Of a stretch of 14,064 bases of DNA, positions 13,531-14,064 are shown one piece after another (positions within the stretch are counted from its first letter, which is position 1; the number at the start of each line of letters is the position of its first letter). Below the pieces are notes generated by a model, which saw only the letters and a list, made by a program, of their open reading frames with translations, did no database searches and was not told the DNA's origin. The stretch is from Hyphomicrobiales bacterium. Lineage in GTDB: Bacteria; Pseudomonadota; Alphaproteobacteria; Rhizobiales; Aestuariivirgaceae. The position numbers and the translations under genes were made by a program. The stretch lies in NCBI GenBank assembly GCA_020029455.1, contig JAIBJH010000043.1, positions 1-14,064 on the forward strand, in the 5' to 3' direction.

Positions 13531-13628
13531 CCTTCTCCCGTGCTTTGCATGGGAGAAGGTGGCCGAAGGCCGGATGAGGGCCCTCTCCCGCCCTTCGGGC
13601 ACCCTCTCCCATCTTCGACGGGAGAGGG
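13531..13628. repeat. Cluster of GC-rich hairpins, resembling a dispersed intergenic repeat
   Basis: Three stems and one small palindrome follow one another. CCTTCTCCC/GGGAGAAGG (13531-13539 with 13551-13559) can extend through a wobble to a three-base loop. GGCC-GAA-GGCC is at 13561-13571 and GCCC-TTC-GGGC at 13590-13600. CCCTCTCCC/GGGAGAGGG pairs 13602-13610 with 13620-13628, and a further copy of CCCTCTCCC is at 13581-13589. The phrase GGTGGCCGAAGGCCGGATGAGGG is, from memory, a widely dispersed element in alphaproteobacteria and some other proteobacteria. It ends 15 bases before argG, so it probably lies in the argG leader. Confidence 0.75.
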
Positions 13629-13698
13629 CGATAACGCGCAAGCGCCTATCACGGCGGACACCGGTCGGGCAAGAAACACGGACAGGAATTTCCGAATA

Positions 13699-14064
13699 TC
13701 AAGCAGAAGGACGTTCTGGTGACGAGCTACTGACCGCGCGCCACTCACCGGCCCTGCGGCCGGCAATGGCCCAATAGACCAAGCCACCAGTTGCCGATGC
13801 GACGAGATAGGATAGAGAAAGTAGCGCCCTGTTCCGGCTCATCTCCGATAACCAATCGGGGTTGATGTAGAGCCCGACGGCAACTGCTACCAGCAGAGCC
13901 AGAACGATGTGCGTCCATGGCGAGGTGAAGCGGCCCGCTTCCGTCAAGACGGCGGAAGCAATTGCCGGAAGCCATGACAAGTAAATCACCAGCCAGACCC
14001 CAAAAGCAAAAGCGATGGGGAAGATCATGGCGGCGATGATGCCGAGGCCCAGGAAACTCCAGAG
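13699..14064 (-). CDS. Membrane protein of unknown function, 5' end outside window
   Basis: The frame is open from the right edge to TGA at 13699-13701, giving at least 121 residues. I do not recognise the family. There are three or four hydrophobic segments: one beginning at the edge (LWSFLGLGIIAAMIFPIAFAF merging with GVWLVIYLSWLP), WTHIVLALLVAVAVGLYI and LSLSYLVASATGGLVYWAIAG. A polar tail with four serines (VSSSSPERPSA) follows. An internal ATG at 14028 could be a start, but the hydrophobic coding potential continues upstream, so a 5' end beyond the window is more likely. It lies upstream of argG on the same strand, with a 183-base gap that holds the hairpin repeat. Confidence 0.65.
   Translation of the reverse strand, partial: LWSFLGLGIIAAMIFPIAFAFGVWLVIYLSWLPAIASAVLTEAGRFTSPWTHIVLALLVAVAVGLYINPDWLSEMSRNRALLSLSYLVASATGGLVYWAIAGRRAGEWRAVSSSSPERPSA

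Noticed and set aside
13516..13641. 42-residue N-terminal extension of ArgG
   Set aside because: It translates the hairpin repeat, is Arg-rich and is not part of the family; ATG 13515 gives the normal length and N-terminus.
1..14064. CRISPR array, insertion sequence, tRNA or rRNA gene
   Set aside because: No regularly spaced direct repeats, transposase frame, terminal inverted repeats or cloverleaf pattern was seen on either strand.

Overview
The window looks like a chromosomal segment of an alphaproteobacterium, probably from or near the Hyphomicrobiales. This rests on three things: GC-rich, tightly packed genes; the order rplU-rpmA-acetyltransferase-obgE-proB-proA, which I recall as common in that class; and the ethylmalonyl-CoA pathway pair ecm and ccr. 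There is no prophage, transposase, CRISPR array or RNA gene. Every long reading frame belongs to a recognisable family except two membrane proteins.

Left part (1-5990). The minus strand carries rplU (L21 with a long Ala/Lys tail) and rpmA (L27), a terminator, a GNAT acetyltransferase, then obgE, proB and proA. The last three are coupled by overlapping stop and start codons, and proA runs off the left edge. A secreted lytic transglycosylase on the plus strand (3756-4364), with its own terminator, sits between the acetyltransferase and obgE. Upstream of it is a roughly 400-base stretch without a gene that contains a perfect hairpin.

Middle part (5991-9773). This is the metabolic centre of the window. 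Ethylmalonyl-CoA mutase (minus) and crotonyl-CoA carboxylase/reductase (plus) lie on either side of a small unrecognised membrane protein (minus). Ccr turns crotonyl-CoA plus CO2 into ethylmalonyl-CoA, and Ecm rearranges that to methylsuccinyl-CoA after epimerisation. Together they are key steps in assimilating acetyl-CoA without isocitrate lyase. A 15-base TGC-rich motif occurs just upstream of both genes and is the best candidate here for a shared regulatory site.

Right part (9770-14064). There is a YihY/BrkB membrane protein (minus), a divergent DMT/EamA exporter and a LysE/RhtB exporter (both plus), then argG (minus) convergent with the LysE gene. A roughly 100-base run of GC-rich hairpins lies just upstream of argG and resembles an intergenic dispersed repeat. 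A partial membrane protein gene (minus) crosses the right edge. I did not find a clearly new multi-gene system. The items most worth a second look are the ecm/ccr motif, the membrane protein between those genes and the argG-proximal repeat.
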